In this document: in pieces, positions 6,197-8,331 of the stretch
Position numbering within the stretch: the first letter of the stretch is position 1
Layout: every line of letters starts with the position of its first letter
Assembly (NCBI GenBank): GCA_902766585.1
Contig: CACXDV010000150.1
Span: 1-8,331, forward strand
Direction: 5' to 3'
From: an uncultured Ruminococcus sp.
Lineage (GTDB): Bacteria > Bacillota > Clostridia > Oscillospirales > Acutalibacteraceae
DNA: 8,331 nt
Notes under the pieces: generated by a model
What the model was told of the DNA's origin: nothing
Database searches by the model: none
The model's input: only the letters and a program-made list of their open reading frames with translations
Program-made: the position numbers and the translations under genes

Positions 6197-6233
6197 GAGA
6201 ATATTTCTTTTATAGAAATAAAAAATAATTCTC
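6197..6233. promoter_or_regulatory. AT-rich inverted repeat over the -35 region of the transketolase promoter
   Basis: ATTTCT (6203-6208) pairs with AGAAAT (6214-6219) around TTTAT. Outside it, GAGAAT (6197-6202) pairs with ATTCTC (6228-6233), with an 8-base A-rich bulge on one side. It ends 3 bp before the TG of the extended -10 element. It may be an operator, or an AT-rich transcript end for the preceding gene. Confidence 0.35.
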
Positions 6234-6236
6234 CTG

Positions 6237-6245
6237 TGATATAAT
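6237..6245 (+). promoter_or_regulatory. Extended -10 promoter of the transketolase operon
   Basis: TGATATAAT gives a perfect -10 hexamer (6240-6245) with the extended TG at 6237-6238. No good -35 hexamer is seen at the right spacing, so the promoter may rely on the extended element or on an activator. The start would be near 6252, about 45 nt before the ATG. A small hairpin (TCGGC 6260-6264 with GCCGA 6271-6275) lies in the short leader. Confidence 0.6.
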
Positions 6246-6296
6246 TTAGCTGAAAATAATCGGCTTATATGCCGAAGGAACCGGAGGAAAAGACAA

Positions 6297-7139
6297 ATGG
6301 ACAAGTCAGAACTCTTAGAACTCAAAAAGACAGCCTGTAATGTCAGACTGTGGACGATCGAGGGCGTGTTCAATGCCAAGTCAGGTCATCCAGGCGGATC
6401 TCTTTCCGCAGCAGATATTATGACATATCTGTACTTTAAGGAAATGAATGTAGATCCCAAAAACCCCAAGGATCCCAAGCGTGACCGCTTTGTGCTTTCA
6501 AAGGGACACTGCTGCCCCTCACTTTATGCTGCATTGGCACTTAAGGGCTTCTTCCCGACAGATGAGATCAAATCCCTGCGCCACATAGGAGCAATGCTTC
6601 AGGGACATCCCGATATGAAACATACCCCCGGTATTGATATGAGCTCAGGCTCTCTCGGTCAGGGTATATCCGCTGCCTGCGGAATGGCTCTTGCAGGAAA
6701 ACTCAGCAATGAAAGCTACCGCGTATATGCAATGCTCGGCGACGGTGAATGTGAGGAAGGTCAGGTATGGGAGGCAGCTATGTTTGCTTCTCACTATAAG
6801 CTCGATAATCTCGTGGCTTTCGTTGACTTCAACGGTCTTCAGATAGACGGAAGCGTAGCAGATGTTGCCGGTCTTGATAAGCTTGATGAAAAATTCAAGG
6901 CATTCGGCTTTGAGGTAATAAAGATCGACGGACATGATTTTGAACAGATAGAGGATGCTCTGAACAAGGCAAAGACAGTTAAGGGCAAGCCCACAGTTAT
7001 TATTGCCGCTACAGTAAAGGGCAAGGGCGTTTCTTATATGGAAAATCAGGTTGGTTGGCACGGAAAGGCTCCTGATGCTGAACAATATCAGAAGGCTATG
7101 GACGAGCTTAAGGCTCAGCTTAAGGAATTGGAGGCATAA
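6297..7139 (+). CDS. tkt: Transketolase, N-terminal (thiamine diphosphate-binding) subunit
   Basis: This 280-residue protein is the N-terminal third-to-half of a split transketolase. With its partner it should move two-carbon ketol units between sugar phosphates in the non-oxidative pentose phosphate pathway, using thiamine diphosphate and Mg2+. Landmarks are SGHPGGSLS with H31, RDRFVLSKGH (62-71), GHPDM and GIDMSSGSLGQG, and the cofactor motif from GDGE (148-151) to N179, whose D149 and N179 should bind Mg2+. The C terminus carries KGKGV and WHGKAP. The length is normal for the stand-alone subunit found in many Clostridia and archaea. GGAGG at 6283-6287 lies 9 nt before the ATG. The partner gene begins 2 bp after the stop, so the two are translated together. 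Confidence 0.95.
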   Translation: MDKSELLELKKTACNVRLWTIEGVFNAKSGHPGGSLSAADIMTYLYFKEMNVDPKNPKDPKRDRFVLSKGHCCPSLYAALALKGFFPTDEIKSLRHIGAMLQGHPDMKHTPGIDMSSGSLGQGISAACGMALAGKLSNESYRVYAMLGDGECEEGQVWEAAMFASHYKLDNLVAFVDFNGLQIDGSVADVAGLDKLDEKFKAFGFEVIKIDGHDFEQIEDALNKAKTVKGKPTVIIAATVKGKGVSYMENQVGWHGKAPDAEQYQKAMDELKAQLKELEA

Positions 7140-7141
7140 TC

Positions 7142-8083
7142 ATGGCAGAGAGTAAAAAAATCGCAACAAGAGAAAGCTTTGGCATGGCTCTCTGTGAGCT
7201 TGCAAAGGAGCATGATGATATCGTAGTTCTTGACGCAGACCTTGCGGCAGCTACAAAAACCGAAATTTTTAAGAAGGCTTATCCTGAAAGATTCTTTGAC
7301 TGCGGTATAGCAGAGGGCAATATGATAGGTGTTGCGGCAGGTCTTGCAGCAGCAGGAAAGGTTCCCTTTGCCGCTTCCTTCGCAATGTTTGCAACAGGAA
7401 GAGCTTATGAGCAGGTTCGTAATTCCGTAGGATATCCCCACCTTAATGTAAAGATCGCCGGTTCCCATGCGGGTATTTCCGTTGGCGAGGACGGCGCAAC
7501 ACACCAGTGCTGCGAGGATATTGCGCTGATGCGTACAATTCCCGGAATGGTAGTTCTCAATCCCGCAGATCACTACGAAATGATCGAGGCTGTTAAGGCT
7601 GCTTATGCATATAACGGCCCTGTTTATATCCGTCTCGGCAGACTTGCAATAGAAAGCTTTAACGATCCCGATAATTACAGCTTTGAGATCGGTAAGGGCG
7701 TTACTCTTGAAGAGGGTACTGATGTTACAGTTATCGCTACCGGTCTTGTAGTATATGAGGCTCTTAAGGCTGTACGCGCACTCAAGGAAAAGGGAATAAG
7801 CGCCCGCCTTATAAATATGCATACAATCAAGCCTATCGACAAGGATATTATTATAAAGGCAGCAAAGGAAACAGGTAAGATCATCACTGTTGAGGAGCAT
7901 AATATTATCGGCGGTCTCGGTGAGGCTGTTGCCGCTGCTGCTTCTGAAAATTGTCCTGTTCCTGTTTACAGGATAGGCGTTGAGGATACCTTCGGACACA
8001 GCGGTCCCGCAGTTGGTCTTTTGTCCGAATTTGGTCTTGATGCAGCAGGACTTGAAAAGAAAATTGCAGAGCTTTTGAAATAA
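7142..8083 (+). CDS. tkt: Transketolase, C-terminal (pyrimidine-binding and C-terminal domain) subunit
   Basis: This 313-residue partner completes the split transketolase. Residues about 1-170 form the pyrimidine-binding domain, with the catalytic Glu E58 in DCGIAEGNM, which activates the cofactor, followed by the SHAGISVGEDGATHQ segment typical of transketolase and DXS-like enzymes. Residues about 185-305 form the transketolase C-terminal domain, with VIATG and EEHNIIGGLG. The gene lies 2 bp after the N-terminal subunit. Its ribosome site GGAGG (7130-7134) sits within the upstream gene's last codons, 7 nt before the ATG. The active site forms only when both subunits assemble, so equal expression is expected. 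A DXS or pyruvate dehydrogenase-type enzyme is less likely because both halves carry transketolase-type signatures. Confidence 0.95.
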   Translation: MAESKKIATRESFGMALCELAKEHDDIVVLDADLAAATKTEIFKKAYPERFFDCGIAEGNMIGVAAGLAAAGKVPFAASFAMFATGRAYEQVRNSVGYPHLNVKIAGSHAGISVGEDGATHQCCEDIALMRTIPGMVVLNPADHYEMIEAVKAAYAYNGPVYIRLGRLAIESFNDPDNYSFEIGKGVTLEEGTDVTVIATGLVVYEALKAVRALKEKGISARLINMHTIKPIDKDIIIKAAKETGKIITVEEHNIIGGLGEAVAAAASENCPVPVYRIGVEDTFGHSGPAVGLLSEFGLDAAGLEKKIAELLK

Positions 8084-8100
8084 TAATAATTATAAAAATA

Positions 8101-8140
8101 CGGCTGTTGTACCGATAAGGTACATCAGCCGTTTTTTTTT
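8101..8140 (+). terminator. Strong intrinsic terminator of the transketolase operon, possibly bidirectional
   Basis: CGGCTG (8101-8106) pairs with CAGCCG (8126-8131), and TGTACC (8108-8113) pairs with GGTACA (8119-8124), with one T-T mismatch between them. The loop is GATAA. Nine T residues follow (8132-8140). It starts 17 bp after the stop codon. Reading the minus strand, the stem is followed by TATTTTTATAAT, so it could also stop transcripts of the convergent gene at 8243-8331. Confidence 0.93.
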
Positions 8141-8171
8141 ACAGTTAAATGGATACATATGAATTATTGTA

Positions 8172-8237
8172 TTTAACCTAAATGGGCAAGAAGTCCCCCG
8201 CCTCTAAGGTGGGGGACTTCTTGCCCATTAGGTTAAA
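8172..8237. repeat. Long near-perfect palindrome (30-bp stem, 5-base loop)
   Basis: The left arm (8172-8202) pairs with the right arm (8208-8237) around the loop TCTAA. All 30 bases of the right arm pair, one of them as G-T, and the left arm has a single extra A in its AAA run. Weaker outer arms, ATGAATT (8159-8165) and AATTCAT (8240-8246), may extend it. No T-run follows on either strand, so it is not a standard terminator. The C5-G5 core with a CTCTAAGG-like tip resembles subterminal hairpins of IS200/IS605-family elements or small palindromic elements; this likeness is from memory. No transposase gene is present. Confidence 0.85.
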
Positions 8238-8242
8238 AAAAT

Positions 8243-8331
8243 TCATTTCAGGACCGCAAAAAAAGTCATAAACATAAGCTTGATATCATAGAAAAAGTTG
8301 AATTTATCAATGTATTCAAGGTTATACTTCA
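8243..8331 (-). CDS. C-terminal end of a probable polyprenyl-phosphate sugar transferase (partial)
   Basis: Reading the minus strand from the window edge, 28 codons are open and end at TGA (8245-8243). The visible end contains LEYIDKFNFFYDIKLMFMTF and closes with FAVLK. This matches the usual tail of bacterial sugar transferases (WcaJ/undecaprenyl-phosphate glycosylphosphotransferase family), in which an aspartate- and aromatic-rich turn of the type 'Y-[IV]-[ED]-N-x-S-x-x-x-D-[IL]-K-I' leads into an amphipathic helix. Such enzymes place the first sugar on undecaprenyl phosphate at the inner membrane face in exopolysaccharide or capsule assembly. The catalytic core lies outside the window, so the identification rests on a short stretch. 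The gene converges on the transketolase operon. Confidence 0.6.
   Translation of the reverse strand, partial: KYNLEYIDKFNFFYDIKLMFMTFFAVLK

Noticed and set aside
7115..7999. Long 294-residue minus-strand frame opposite the transketolase C-terminal subunit
   Set aside because: It lies wholly antisense to a clear gene, has Cys/Ser/Asn-rich content unlike a real protein, and shows no family motif. It is a shadow of the codon pattern.
8172..8237. Long palindrome considered as a CRISPR repeat or a standard terminator
   Set aside because: Only one copy is present, there are no spacers, and no T-run follows on either strand. A separate clear terminator sits at 8101-8140.

Overview
The window looks like a chromosomal segment of a low-to-moderate GC Gram-positive anaerobe of the class Clostridia, probably an Oscillospiraceae/Ruminococcus-Eubacterium type. 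The grounds are strong AGGAGG-like ribosome sites, TTGACT/TATAAT promoters, two apparent TTG start codons, a transketolase split into two polypeptides, a single-membrane-pass HtrA and a Firmicutes-style histidine kinase. This assignment is inferred from gene style; no 16S or other marker is present.

Layout. Positions 1-363 are AT-rich and non-coding, with nested inverted repeats and a near-consensus promoter (270-298). They lead into a probable three-gene operon on the + strand: an OmpR-family response regulator (364-1068), a membrane histidine kinase starting at TTG and overlapping it by 17 bp (1052-2611), and a membrane-anchored HtrA/DegP serine protease (2658-3983). Regulator, kinase and HtrA together suggest an envelope or secretion-stress system, analogous to CssRS-HtrA of Bacillus; that role is inferred.

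A 282-bp spacer follows. It holds a palindrome, a near-consensus extended -10 promoter and, about 80 nt downstream, a terminator-like hairpin. This arrangement would give either an attenuated leader for the next gene or a small RNA of about 100 nt. Next is a pyridoxal/pyridoxamine kinase (4266-5138), also starting at TTG. It is followed by an unrecognised secreted single-pass membrane protein (5268-6188), whose outer part is a tandem array of Glu-Glu-Pro-Ser-Tyr hexapeptides.

The two halves of transketolase follow (6297-7139 and 7142-8083), tightly coupled and probably driven by an extended -10 promoter at 6237-6245. A strong intrinsic terminator (8101-8140) ends the unit. Beyond it lies a very long near-perfect hairpin (8172-8237), and then the last 28 codons of a convergent minus-strand gene (8243-8331). 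The end of that protein resembles the C terminus of polyprenyl-phosphate sugar transferases that begin exopolysaccharide or capsule synthesis.

Most genes here are ordinary housekeeping or stress genes. The parts most worth a second look are the Tyr/Glu repeat membrane protein, the promoter-hairpin leader before the vitamin B6 kinase, and the long palindrome between the convergent genes.
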